Source: Hybos culiciformis
Taxonomy: Eukaryota; Arthropoda; Insecta; Diptera; Hybotidae
Assembly: GCA_964007475.1 (NCBI GenBank)
Contig: OZ023273.1
Location: 31,297,557-31,361,556, forward strand
Direction of reading: 5' to 3'
DNA: 64,000 nt
Shown here: one piece after another, positions 25,367-39,045 of the stretch
How the letters are laid out: every line of letters starts with the position of its first letter
Position numbering within the stretch: the first letter of the stretch is position 1
Made by a program: the position numbers and the translations under genes
The notes under the pieces: model-generated
What the model saw: the letters and a program-made list of their open reading frames with translations, nothing else
The model's database searches: none
Told to the model about the DNA's origin: nothing

Positions 25367-25713
25367 ATGTTTCGTATTGAATATTACGTAATACCTAAAC
25401 AAACATAATATCTCTCACAATATTTCAATACAGCCAAATACAAAAAAAAAAAGAAAAAAAATGAGAAGAAAAAATATTCTCTCTTTGCAACTACCTCTCC
25501 CCTACGCATTAAAACAGTATATTGCATATGTAAACAAAATTTGTTATACAACTCGTTCTGTATTTACACAAAAATACATTGACACTTTGTCAATTTATAT
25601 CACTCGACCTTCGGTCTCGTGATATAAGTATTGACTCGTGTCAATGTATTTTTGTGTATACAGAACTCTTAATTAATAGCAAATTTAGTTTACATATACA
25701 ATAATCTACTATT
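25361..25713 (+). mobile_element. Palindromic-core repeat family, copy 2
   Basis: Reads in the opposite direction to copies 1 and 3. Its palindromic core (25537-25686, about 150 bp) runs from AAATTTGTTAT to AAATTT. The innermost stem is TTATATCACTCGACC, TTCG, GGTCTCGTGATATAA, which would close with a C(UUCG)G tetraloop as RNA. The outer end ATAATCTACTATT matches the complement of the AATAGTAGATT start of copies 1 and 3. No coding capacity. Confidence 0.72.
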
Positions 25714-28700
25714 AATGATTACTTTTATTTTACTTTCTGAAAAAATAAATAAATAAAAAAAATTCACAAATTACATATTTTTTGTTTTAAAATTTCACAC
25801 ACAATAATAACATTATATTTACAATTGTAAATCATTTTATTATAAGGAGATTAAATTAAAAGGTTAATTACTCCAATATAAAATATTTTGTACATCTCGA
25901 CATTTTTTATTACTTATTTATTTATTTTCTTTTAAACATAATTTATATTATTTAATATTAATAATTTATATTTTACTCACATATAAAACGGCCACACATA
26001 ATAATTAATAGCAACATAATTCAATATTATCATCCAAGCAACAACGGGTAAACAATAACAACACAATTCATAATATTGGCATATAATATAATGTGTGTGA
26101 ATAATATTTATGTTTACATGTAGATGTTATAATGTTGTACATAGTTAAGTTATATAACATACATATATAAATAATTGTATATCCATAAATGATAAGTTTA
26201 TACATAGTTGCACAGAAAACCAAGTTTTATTTAATATTTTGATTCATTAATGGCGATACAAAATGTTTTCTCATTAATCAAATATGTATTATTATATTTC
26301 ATATTTTGGTTGGCAAAATGCAAAAGCAAAAAAAAATAAATAAATGAATAAATAAACCAAAAACAAAAAAATAAAAATATAATATCAAGAAAATTATTAT
26401 TATTATTAATGTCTTATCTTTAATCATTCAAAAAAGAAAAAGAATGAGAGAAAATAATTTTCCATTTAAAATCATAAACTATTTAAGATGAATACAATAA
26501 AACTCATTAGCACAGCATTTTATAGATAATAAATTAATAAATAGGGTGATTTGAATTAATAATTAAAAGACAAAAAAAAAGTAATAATAATAATAATAAA
26601 AATAATATAATATGTAGAAATAAAATGATATAAAAATCTGAAATTTTTATGACAACAACATGCTTGCGTCATTGCGTTCATTTATCATTACTAGTAGAAA
26701 ATAACTACCAGTACCTGATAATACATTTATTATGTTAACACTAACGATAATAAAAGAGGCAGCAATATTATAAGATTTAATGCGTTTTAAATATTTTTTT
26801 TTCCATAATTATTGAAAAAATATAGTAATAGGTATATTTTTTTAACAAAGCAATAATTATATTTAGATGTGGTCAATTTTCATAAGTTTAGCGATCGTGT
26901 TTGTTGAGTCGCCGGTCTATTATGCTGAAATAATAGAAAATTGAACGCCAATCAAACAAAGTAATTTCTGAACTTATAAGTTTGAAATATAATAAGTCGC
27001 AAGAAATTTGATGAAATTATAAAGTTAAAATTTCAATTAAAATTATTTTTAATAAAATGTAGGACTCTTCAAAAAATTAAAAACATTAATTTAACACCTT
27101 AGCTGTATATTCAATAAAAGAACAGACATAATTGAAGTCGCATAAATTTATTTGAGTATCCTTGAAATATAATATCTTTGTCTGTAGAATTAAAAAAAAA
27201 AAAACAAAAATTTTATATAATCCTTTTATTAAAATTCAATCAAAAAACAATAAAAATATTTGTAAAAATTACTAGACAAAGAAATTTTCAAAAAAAAACC
27301 ATTTTAATCAAAATCAATTCATTTCAATTATTTTGGGGGTCATCATATGTGAATAAACGTCTATATTACATATAATAACATCGAAATTAACATAAAATAT
27401 TATACTTTCTAATACAAAATATAGAACGGACCAATATTATTTTTGTGAATTTTTTTCCAATATTTGAGTTCTAGAAGAAATACAAAAAAATAATATTAAT
27501 TTATTTATAATACACACACATACATATATACAGTAGTCCCCCCATTATATTCAATTGTATTATATTTTTCTGATTTAATGATTTGATTAAGGTTTCCGTT
27601 AATTTTTATGTTAATTAGACGCAAACATAAATGACAAGCGAAACAATTATAACAATTAATTAAGTTTTTCTGCAAATATAGTTTATCAAAGGAAAACAAT
27701 ATTTTTGATGATAAATGACCATTTATCAAATCATTAAAGACAAATTTTATTAATTTATTTTCTCTATTTTAATGACAGATCATTTATAAATTGACATTTT
27801 CGATATTTATTAATTCTTTAAGAAAATTAAATTTTATTTAAAATATTATTCATCATGGCATATTGAAAAGCAATCAATTTTGAAATGATTTAAATTTTTT
27901 TATTTTTTATAAAATATAATATATACATGTATTTATATTACTAATATAGCGAAGTCTACAAGATTTAATGTACAACAATTATAAATATCATAAATTTATA
28001 AATTAAACTTCTGACTATACTTAGGTATTACATTATACCATTACACTGTAAAGCAAATAGAAATTAATTAAAACATGAAAAATATATCTTTAGAAAGCTT
28101 ATATTATTCTATAAGTTGTTTTGGGAAATATTGTGTAAACAAATGAAATTTACATAATCAAACATATTTTTTATCTCCAACCTTTTACTTTTATGCTTTT
28201 CTTACGGTTTAAAAGTTTTACCATTCTGTTAGGTGGTCAAGTACATTTGGTAAGATTTTAAGTCAATGTTGATATTTTTTTCAAAAACGACTTAAACAGA
28301 TTAAATATATAGCTAAATATATAATAAATCAAATATTGATCGTAACAATAATTTTTCAGTGAAGTCATCAATTTTCAAAAACTAAATCATAAGTATTTTT
28401 TCAATTTTCATTAAATGTAAAAATTTAAAATCAACTGGAAAATTAGATGTAAATAGTTAGCATTCATTCTACAGATATTTCAAAATTCATATTATGATAA
28501 TAAAGTTTAATAATTAGAATTTGAAGAGTTAGATATACAATTTTATGTAAAGGTATTTTGTTTATATTATTGAAGTATTTTCATTCTCCAAAATATTATT
28601 TCTACCTTTCTAAAACAAAAATATTAAGATTTTCATGGTGTACAAGAATTTTCTTAGATATAATATTATTTAAACAAAACAAAAAAAAAATTCTTGAGAA

Positions 28701-29202
28701 CCAGATATGCATAAGATCTAAAATATTTAATTATATTATATTTTGTATTTTAGAAAGTTTTCTTTAAAGATAAATAATAATGTATGCTGCTTATATAGCA
28801 ATTTTTATTCATTTCAACGTAAAAGTATAGAATATTGTATTTATCTAGGATTTGATATCTCTAGGGTCTAAAATTAAATATTTGTTTAATTAATAAGTTT
28901 TTCAATCAAAAGTTTAAAAATGTTTAATTTAAATTTCGTTGCTTTTAGCATTCCTAAGATAAATAAATTAATTGGAAATTATATTATAGTTATATTTATT
29001 TACCTATCTATAATATATTATTTGTATAATATTAGTTTTTGTATGAAAGCAATAATAATAATAATTTTATGGTTCATTGTAAAAGAAAATAAAATAAGCC
29101 TCAGAGGTTAAAGATTAAGAAATAAAATTAAATTATAACTATTATTTTAACTGATAATAAATATACCTTCGAAAATGATAAACTCTATATAGTATTCCTA
29201 CT
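25714..29202. other. AT-rich non-coding stretch
   Basis: No supported gene. Includes a short (TAA)n run at 26582-26600. A perfect 18-bp palindrome GATAAATGACCATTTATC lies near 27710. Several 60-75 codon frames lack any recognisable motif or initiate only at non-ATG codons. Confidence 0.5.
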
Positions 29203-29550
29203 ACTAGACGGTTACCCGTTTCTACATAACTTTTTCCGTACTTTGTTTGCTGTGAAAACTATACTTGTAGGCCCAGGTCAGAAAAAATATGTGGCTCCTA
29301 ATATATACTGAAAAAAGGCTGCATTTGATTGAAGTTCAAAAACCGAATTAATTTTTCGATACAAAAAAACACTATATAAGCTTGAAGCCGTTACTAAGTA
29401 ATGCCTAAAAAGCTTTCTTATTAAAATTTAAACTCATATAACAACTTAAACTCTACTTTTCGTCTTTCAGGAAATAAAAATATTTTGAACCGGATCTCGA
29501 TTAAAATTTTTTTTCTCGGGTCGATTTTTCTCCCTTACCCTTCCAAGTGC
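29203..29550 (-). mobile_element. Helitron-like 3' terminus and decayed body
   Basis: On the minus strand the sequence ends ACGGGTAACCGTCTAGT (29219 down to 29203): a 4-bp stem ACGG/CCGT with loop GTAA, directly followed by CTAGT. A short hairpin followed by CTRR is the Helitron 3' signature, and insect Helitrons often end in GGGTAAC…CTAGT. The region to about 29550 is less AT-rich than its neighbours and likely belongs to the element. The 5' TC end and any Rep/helicase frame were not found. Confidence 0.4.
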
Positions 29551-32500
29551 AATCACTTTTTTAATTATTCCAAAATTATTAAACCTAAATAATTGAATTA
29601 ATTTAACCTAGAATAAATTTTAATTTTCTTGCAAATAAACTTAGTCAAAAACAAAAAATAATTTTTTTCTTGGACATCTAAAAATATTGCAAACTTTCGG
29701 GCTGGAATATATCGATTTTTTTTTACTGTATGTATACACTTGTTGCATTAGATTTGTTGCAGTTTTATCGAAATCAAAGTTTTAGTTTTTTCATTATATT
29801 TTAGTAAGGGGAGAATATGTAATACTGAAAGATAGTTAAACAAACTCTAATCTTTTAGTGATATTAATAAAACATAATTCAATTAATAAATCTAATAATA
29901 ATAAAACAACAAAAATTTATTATTTCAAAAAATATGTACTTTGAGAATGTATCATAAATAGTTTTTCATTTCAAAAAAAATATATAAATATATTTATATA
30001 TATATATTATATATATTGAAGATTAAATTAAAAAATTAATGGGAATGTTTTGATGCTGCTATTATTTATAATTCTATGTATATGTGCACATTACACATTC
30101 TTTTGGGTGAAATTTAATTAAAATTTTAGATTAAAATTCTTCTTCTTTTTTTTTTTTCTTCATATTAATACAATTTATATGGTACTATCTATATCATAAA
30201 CTTGTACATAAACATAAATATTTTATTGTTCTTATTTTTTCAGGTGTATAAAGAGATTTTACAATATAAATTTTCATAAAATACAATAAAGAAAATCATG
30301 TGCACATACATACATTATACAATATAATGTGTTGTAATACAAAAATAAGAATATGTTTTTTAAAGAAATATTCCAAGGAAATTAGTTTAAAAATCCCATT
30401 TGCCCATATGTCCACATCTCATTAAGAAATATGATTAAGGAAATCATCATAAACCAGAAAAAAGGTAAAAATTTATATTTAAGGCAAGATACAGGTTATT
30501 GCTTTTTATTATTAAATTATAGACCTAAAAAAATTTTTTACCATTTCCACTATTTCCATTTTTTTTTTTTTAAGGGTAATATTTAATATTCTGAGTTTGA
30601 GGAAAAGGATCAAAGTTGAAATATTTTGATAATCTCAAAAATATATTTAACCAGTATATTTTTTTTTTTTTAGTTTTAGGAATAATTTTGTGCTGAAGTA
30701 CATAAAACATAATAATATGTAGGTAGAATGAAAATTAATTTAACAGGGCTATAATAATATTTAAATATAAAATGATATATAATTTATGGAAAAAATTTGT
30801 ATTCACATCGTTTTTGCCAAAATAGCAAATTGTAGATTTTTGTAGTTAATTGTGAATTGAAAATTATGTCCCATGCCGATGACGAGGTTTAATTAATAAG
30901 CTTCGTAGATCAATTGCAAGGCAACTGAGACGCAGTAGATATTTGATTTAACATTCATCTCGCATAAATAACGTTTATAATGAACCGCGCGAGCCACACA
31001 AAATCTTTTAATAATTATAAGTTTTTGTACATTTTTTGAGGTAGCTTTTAAAGGATGGAATTATTAGCTACAAAAAACATATAATGCAGATTTAATTCTT
31101 TTTTTTTATTATTAGTCTGGTTGTAAAAATATTGTAAATATTGTTGTAAATAAATAAATAAATTAGAGCACTGTAGTTCTAAGTCACTGGAATAGATAAT
31201 TGAATATTACCTTGTATATTGAATTATAAAAGTTAATAAAGCTTTAATTTAATTATCTATATTAAACAAAAATTGAAATTGAAATATGTAAAAGTTTTCA
31301 TGCAAACAATTTTGGTGTGAGATTCTCGTCCTCGTCATACAATTCCAAATTGCAATAATTTTTTTTATTTCGAACAATTCTAACAGATATTCAATTTTAT
31401 TTTTTCCTTACAACCAAATACCCTCATTTTGGTTGTGAGTTAAGTCATCTGCAACTCATTCCTATTTCTTTTGCAATTCTTCTCAAACTATATGAATAAG
31501 CTCATTAAATTTGACAATTTCCTTCATTTATTATTTTAGATGATAATATTTTCTTTCCACTATATAAAAACTTTTCTGCTTCTTAAATAATAAATTTTCA
31601 GAAAAAAATAAAAGTTATTCTTCTAATTCACTTTAAAATTGTACCACAGCTCTATGTATAAAAAAAAAAAATTTACACTATTTGCAAAATCAATAATTTG
31701 AAAAAATTATTCTAGAGAAAACTTTTTTTTTTGTTTTAAAAGACTGAAGATAAGGAAAAAATCATCTTCATTATTGGCGGAAAAGTTGTTCTTCTTGTTC
31801 TGGAATTATTAAAAAAAAATATATAATAATAAAAAAAAATAATTTTTTGTTTTTTTTTTCGTAAAACCTTAAAAAAAATTTTTGTTTTTTTCCGAACTAT
31901 TATAATGACGCATTAATGAAAAGCTCTGTAAGAGTAGCAAATGAATGATACAGTGAATACTCTACAAATGCGCTTGATACCAATATAATGTTGACAGGTT
32001 TTTCATCTAACAAGGTGTCACACAATTATTGAACGAATTGATAAATTTTGCGTGTATATGTAACATTTAAATTTGCCCAAAAAAACAAAATTATTTAAAT
32101 AATCGTCCTAATCGAATTAATTGAAAAAGATAAGGCCCAAGATAATTTTAGGAAAACATATATTATACAATGTATAAAAAAAAATATGCTGAATTTTCTT
32201 GAAATTAATTTTTTTTTATGTAAAGTCTATCATTATTTTTCTTTTATACACTATTTAAAATTTGCAATAAAATAAAAGATATCTCATTTAAAAAAATTAA
32301 ATCAAATAAACAGAACAGAGTTTTATCTTAGGATTGTATGTAATTTAACAACAAAACTGACCTTTTGACAAAAACGAAAATAAAAATATTTTAATTCTTA
32401 TTATTGTATCTTGCAAATTAAAATCTTTCAGAATTAATAAGAATAAAAATTATGAGGAAATTAAAGAATTTATATAAAAAAAAACAACAACAAAGGATAT

Positions 32501-34553
32501 TACAGCTGTTGTTGACGTAATTAAAGCAAAAGAAAAAATAATAATGATTATTATGTCCGCCAACCAACCATTTTTATTATGCTAATTTAAAAAGCATAAT
32601 TAATCTTCTTTTTGCTTTAAAAATTTTAAGAAAAATATATACATATACATACGTATATATATATATGTATTGTATAATTATTATATATATTGTTGTATAA
32701 TATCTGTGTTTGTATATATACATTATATATATTACATAGCAAAATGTAGATATATATTACTTTTTGTTAAAAATTGTCTTTTATTTTAGTTTTTTTTTTT
32801 GAACAAAATTAAATTTTTGGATCCAAAAAAAAAGTATACCATTTCATTTTGAATACAAAAACAAAATATTTAGAATTTTTTCGTCACAAGACGTAAATTT
32901 CAAATTTCAAATCATAGATGAGTTTTTTTTAAAATCATAACAGAAAACTCAATAGAAATCGTTAATTTGTCATTACAGGAAGATATATTTTACTCGAAAA
33001 TCAGTAATCATAATTCATTCCTTCATCATTGATTTGGATTTTATTAAAATCAAAAAAGATTTCAAAAAGCTCAGTGATTAGAAATATATTCCTCTGTTGT
33101 GAATATTTGAGTTCATTAAATCATTATCCATATAGGAGTTAGTTGAAAACTTATAATTTTTTAAAGAAAAATATTTGCAATTTGAAAGCAGTGTTCTTAA
33201 TTAATAACATTGATTTCTTAAAAACTGATGCTCTGTTCCACCACAATCTAGGCTCATAAAAGAAATAACCAAATGACATTTAGAACAATCTAATTTTACA
33301 TATTTTTTTCATACTTTCTTAATATTTTTCTTACAAAAACAAAAATATGGCACATTTAAAAGAAAAAAAAAATTCTTTTTCTCAAATTTTTTTTAATTAT
33401 AATATTAATTTGTATAAATTCCAGGGGATAATTGTAATTTTTGGGATTAGGAAACATTTTTATATAGGAAATTTGATATTTAATTAAAAAAAAAAAAAGG
33501 GAAAAATATCCCTGTCGAGAAAATGTTAAATAAAAAGTGAATTCCAAAATTTAAGGATAAAATGATAACGAAGCTAATTAGTTTTTTTTTATTTTATTTC
33601 AGTACGGGAAATAAGCTAAATAAATAATAAAGTATGTCATAGAATTTTGGTTACTATATATTTACAATATTATTATTGTTCTTTTAGTTAATTAGCTGCC
33701 GTTAGTTTTTTATTCATTCAGTATCAGTATGCAATCTATAAATATATGCTAATAATGCTCAAAATGTTTTAGTAATTTTGAATTGAAAGTTAATTTGTGT
33801 TTAAAATTAATTTTTTTTTCGCAATATATTTTAATAATATCACCCTATTGACCCCGTTTCATAAATTAATTTAGGAAACAAAAATATAATAATTAATTAT
33901 TATATTGAAAATTAATTTTGCATAATATTAACACAAATAAATGAAAAAATTAGCATTACTTTTTAATATTTATATAATATGAAAATCTACATTAGTTAGA
34001 TAAAACGGCAAAACTTCAATTGACAAAATAAAAAAAAAAAAAATTATGATAATTGGTTAACAAAATATCTAGTTTAAAAATTGTACATCAAAAACATTAA
34101 AAACTATGTTCTGTGCACTCCTAGCTTTAAAAAAAAAATACAATAATTTATTTAAATAAAATTAATTTGTAAATTTATTAAAAAAGTACTGAATTATTTA
34201 TTTTTTACAATTTGTATAATAAAACAAAAAAGTTACTATTTGCAATACTCAGTCTGTGAAATTGAAGATACATAATCTACTACAGTTCGTAAGAAATTTT
34301 TTGTTATAATGTACTTATTAAATTAAATCACAAAATACATAAAATTTAAATTCTCATTCAAAGATCGTATAAATGCTATATGTGAAATTAAAATAAATAC
34401 ATACATATATATTTCCCTTTATTATAATATCAAGAATTGATATTAGGTTGTTTGGTTTAATAAAAAAGAAGGATTTTTAAGGTTTCACAGCTAAACGCAC
34501 AAATTACCGAATACATTTTTTTTTTTATAATATAAATAATAATGTATATATTT
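29551..34553. other. AT-rich non-coding stretch
   Basis: No supported gene. GC-richer patches at 30860-30995 and 31320-31345 share TGACGAGG in inverted orientation, without further alignment. Nested small inverted repeats occupy 32485-32620 (AACAACA/TGTTGTT; TTAAAGCAAAA/TTTTGCTTTAA). Confidence 0.5.
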
Positions 34554-34615
34554 CAAAAATAAATATATGTATATATTATTTTTGTATTATTATATATTAT
34601 ATATATTTATTTTTG
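34554..34615. repeat. AT-rich inverted repeat, 15-bp arms
   Basis: CAAAAATAAATATAT (34554-34568) is the exact complement of ATATATTTATTTTTG (34601-34615). The loop is AT-only and partly self-complementary. Confidence 0.5.
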
Positions 34616-37504
34616 CATACATATTCTGTATTTCTTATGAAAAACAAAATTTACCTAAAATAAAATTTCAAAGGTTTCTCGTTTACATATGGTGAATATG
34701 AAAATTCTAAGAAAACATTTTTTTTTTTTTGAAAATAATAATAAAAAAAAAGAAAAGGAAAACGTATATAATATTTATTTTTTGAACTAACAATTTTTGA
34801 ATATGTATAGAATTTTCGGTTTGTGAAAGAGTTTTTTTTTATGCAAATTTAATACACAAATTTATATTTGAAAAAAAAAAGGCCTTTATTTCATATATAA
34901 TATTATGGAAATTCAATGAAACGTAAAAAACAACTTTACCAAAAATTGCATTCATTCAAGCGAATTTATAATAATATGTTTTCTACGCATTATTAAATTT
35001 TGAAAAAAAATAAAAATAAATAAATAAAAATAAAAATATACATATTAAGTATATCTAAATTTTGATAAATTCAATAAAAATATACGTATACATAATATTT
35101 ACATATGTATTTATATATATAATTTATAAAATATTCACTTTTTGTAAGAAAAAAATTTTTTCAATTTTTTTTTTTTAATATTTTTTTATTATAATGTTAT
35201 TCAACAATTATAATAACAATAATAACAATAATCACAATAGAAAACAATATTGAAAAATAAATTTAAAATTATTTTGATGTACTAACGTACATTTTGATAT
35301 GTAAACAAGGTTTAAAAAGATCACATATCAGGAAATTCAATAAAGTTAATAGTACCAAAATAGTAGAATATTACGGTTGAATTTAATATTATTGGATTTT
35401 ATAATTGGAAACAAAATATTTTAATTTTTTAAATGAAAATTTATATACTTAAACTTTAAAATACGAATTTTATTAACTACAATAATAGTTTAGTTAGAAA
35501 AATAATTCTAAGTATCTGTAGTAAAGAATACAGGGATTAATAATTGTTTGTAATAAATAACATCCGTAATAACAATAATTTTTATGTTCTACTTATGTAA
35601 TATTATTCTCTATGCAACCGATTCTTTTATGGAGCATTATATATTTGCACTCACTTTTATAATAAATTGTAATGCTTAAAAAAAATAAAAAAAATAATAA
35701 ACTTGTCTTTATAGGTACACATATATGAACATAAAAAGAAAACTTTTCTTTTTAAGAACATAACATAGATAATTTGAACAAAAAATATAATTCCATTTAA
35801 GTGTATAAATAAATTTAGCTCAAGTTCCTTGTGAAAATTTGCGAAGATTTTCTTAAATTCTAACAATTATTTCCTCTTACTACTATTTTGAAAGTCTTGA
35901 AAATTATTCTTAGAAATTCAACGTTACATTTTTGGTAACTGAACTATAGTTAAAAACAAATTTTAAAAACAAAATGTACAGTGCATTTGAAGCAAAATGC
36001 ATCTCATTAATCAATTTTTATCATTTATTATTCCTCGGTTAACGTTTTTCTCTTGAAAAACTTTTCGCTGATTACTTTTACTGACTTAGTTATAACTCGA
36101 CTAAATTTTAGCAGGGACATTGTTGGAACAATCTTATAATATCTAGATACTGTTTTGAAATGAACAATACATACATATAATATAAAGTTTTATTATGTAT
36201 TGCGATTCGATTGTAAACATCAACGAAAAACTTAATCTAATAATCTATGAGAATAAAATATTTCTACTTTCTCCGTGTAATATCAAGGAGAATAGGATTA
36301 TCATTGATTCTAACGATCGAATATGTATATATATATATCAATTGTCTAGATAAAATTTTTCTAATCAAAAACGTCTGTTGAGCAGAAAATTTTATAACTG
36401 AAAATTTAGTATGTAAATGTATAGATAACGATTTCGAAAAAAAATTTATATTGAGATTTATTAAATCATTGTAAAATTGATACATAATACACTTTACGTA
36501 CACTATACATTCTATATATGAACCTTACATACATGTAGGATACGTTTATAATATATTTAATAATAATTTGAAATCTCTAATTTTTTTTTTTTTTTTCAAT
36601 ATAACTATATCACTGTTGAAGATAAAAAATTATTTCTGCAAATTCATCATAATTTTAACATGTATCTAAAATTTTATTGTAATTGAACTAGTTGGAGGAG
36701 ATAAATTGCGAAAAAAAAAACTAGAAATATATAGTGAGCTTATAGGGTATGAAAAAAAAAGTTATGTCTGAATAATTATGATAAATTACATTCAAATTGG
36801 CTTTTAATAAGAATTTTCAAGTTAAAAAGGAAATGATGGAAAAAAAAAAAAAAACGAAATTTGCAGAAGGGGGAAAAATGATAAATTATTGAATGCTAAA
36901 TTTTTAACCTTTAGGATAATTAATTACGATATAATTATTTCATCCAAATGAATATAATTTTATTTTTATTTTTTTCTAAAATAAAGGTCAATTTTCATTA
37001 TATCATTAAAATTTATGGAATAACCGCATTTTTTGATGATTTATTGCTATCTACAATTTTTCTTTTAGCCTTTTTTTTAATTGAAGTTAAATAGATAACG
37101 CCTAAATTGTATAATTATAAAATAATCCCTAAGAATCTTTCTAATTATTAATAGCAGGTGATGATAAAATTATATACAAAATTTTCTCAGAATTTTTGCA
37201 GAATTTTATTTATTTATTTTCGATCGACAATAATGAGTTTAAAGTTAAAGATATGTCAATTTCCTATATCAGAAGTCAAAATATAAAAATTCTTAAGTTT
37301 GAAAAATAATATGAAATAATCTTCGCATGGCAACATCAATCATTGCAATATATAAAATCTCAAGTTAGCAGTTAAAATTTTTCGTTAGCTTGGTGAAATT
37401 TCAAAATATTTTTGGTTCGAAAATTTGACAGATTTTCAAATTATATATTTTTTTAAAGGAAGTCTTTAACACAAATTTTTTATTATATCTAAAATTAAAA
37501 TTTT
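34616..37504. other. AT-rich non-coding stretch
   Basis: No supported gene and no long repeat found. Confidence 0.5.
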
Positions 37505-37915
37505 TTTCCCAATGATCTACTTTTGGTGTTTTTTGAGGCCACAATTATTATTAAATCGTATACGAATTTGTCTGTCTGTATATTTCTTTTTTTTTTACTG
37601 TATTCGACACTCTCGTGGACCCACTTTTCGTCATCACAGCGAGCTGAAATTTGGCACACAGGTTCAACGCTTTCCGATAAAACGCTTTTCCGGAGTTTTT
37701 CCGACCAAGGAAGCTCTTGAACGTTTTGCAACCTGAGACAAAGTTGTAGAGCGAAATGAGTTGCATAAAGTTTGCTTTTGTGGAAAACCCGGAAAAGCGG
37801 GAAAATCGTCGGAAAAATTTTCATCGATATGATTAGTGATAAATCCACAATAATCATGAACAGTTGCATGAAAAATCGAGGAAAATTTGTAATAACAATT
37901 TATTTAACGTGAAAA
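37505..37915. mobile_element. Repeat remnant with TCTGTCTGT block
   Basis: An island of nearly even base composition in AT-rich DNA. It has TTTGTCTGTCTGTATA at its left, followed by AGCTGAAATTTGGCACACAG, a combination common in dispersed arthropod repeats of several classes. A 124-codon ATG frame on the minus strand (37869 down to 37495) is the longest in the window. It has no recognised domain and is most likely an incidental frame in the repeat. Whether this island and the foldback to its right are one element is not settled. Confidence 0.5.
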
Positions 37916-37921
37916 AAGCAG

Positions 37922-38204
37922 AAAATAAAAATAAGTAAAAAACGAGTTTTCAAACAAAACTGAGGCCAAGCCGCATGAAAAAGTAGAAAATAAATTTTTC
38001 TTCACACACAGAGGTGGACTCAGATTTTTTGATTGAATATTCTCTTGAATATTCTTTCTCTTCATGAATCAAATCACTTATTGAAATGTCCGAATCAAAA
38101 AATCTGAGTTCACCTCTGTGTGGAAGAAAATTTTATTTTCTACTTTTTCATGCGGCTTGACCACAGTTTTTTTTTGAAAACTCGTTTTTTACTTATCTTT
38201 ATTT
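37922..38204. mobile_element. Foldback element with arms of about 112 bp
   Basis: The left arm 37922-38034 and right arm 38093-38204 are near-perfect reverse complements. They share blocks such as AAGTAAAAAACGAGTTTTCA, CAAGCCGCATGAAAAAGTAG and AGAGGTG(A/G)ACTCAG, with only scattered substitutions and one-base indels. The 58-bp spacer carries an internal repeat GAATATTCTCTTGAATATTC. Homology stops sharply at both outer ends, without an obvious target duplication. A young foldback-type insertion or an inverted segmental duplication would fit. Confidence 0.8.
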
Positions 38205-39045
38205 ATGCACGCTTCCAGAAATCTACCAGTGTCATAGTATTTTGAAGGCGTGTGCTTCTCATATTTTTCATCGCAGCTACAAATTTAAAATTGTATTTTA
38301 ATTATTTTTGACCTAGCAAACTTTTAAAATTCGGGTAATATGCGAAAATATAAGCAGAATGCTATTAAAATTTCTATATGTATTAAAAAAAAAAAGTTTA
38401 TATTATTCTTATGGACATAAAAATTTTAATTTTCATAGAAATTTTCATGCCATTTTAAAATTTATTTTTCAACAAACAATAAAAAAAAAATTATAATAAA
38501 AAAAAATAATAATTTATGAAATTTTTTTTAAATCAGAACACAATTAAAATGACAAGAACCATTGTAAAATTAATATTTTTTTTTAATTTAAAATAAATTT
38601 TAATTAATCTTTTTATTGTAATAGAAAAATATCAAAAGTCTAGACTTTTAAAAAGAATTTCCACAAAAAAAAAATAAATGAAAAGAAAAATTTTCCAACT
38701 CAAAAATTTTAAAATTTGAAAAAAAAATTTGAAAAAAATTTCTATTTGTTTTTGTAAAAGAAAATCGATTTATGTTTTCAGATAACGAAAAAAAAGCAAA
38801 AGTTTTTATGTGTAGGTAACTACATATGTCCAATTTTTTTTTTCGCAACACATAGTTTTATTCTTTTAGTTATTTTTTTTTTTTTTTACCTACAAAAATA
38901 TTTCATGGATATTTCGATGGGATTAAGATGTCTATTTAGAAACTTGTGGATAGACTTGAAATTTATATTCTTGGTTGTAGATAAAAATTGTGCTTTTAAA
39001 AAAATTAATTACTTTAAGAAAGTTTTTAATTTTTGTTTTTATTTT
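38205..39045. other. AT-rich non-coding stretch
   Basis: Begins with a slightly GC-richer 80 bp containing the imperfect pair GCACGCTTC/GAAGGCGTGTGC (38207-38260). The remainder is A and T tracts. Confidence 0.5.

Noticed and set aside
27505..27729. 74-codon minus-strand frame with several cysteines
   Set aside because: It starts at TTG, the cysteines (CYNCFACHLC) are not spaced as a known zinc motif, and nothing around it looks like a gene.
36264..36503. 79-codon minus-strand frame
   Set aside because: Its first codon is GTG, not ATG; composition is biased and no motif is visible.
37495..37869. 124-codon minus-strand frame, the longest in the window
   Set aside because: It runs through a dispersed-repeat island including the TCTGTCTGT block; overlapping plus-strand frames are also open, as expected of GC-richer repeat DNA, and no domain is seen.
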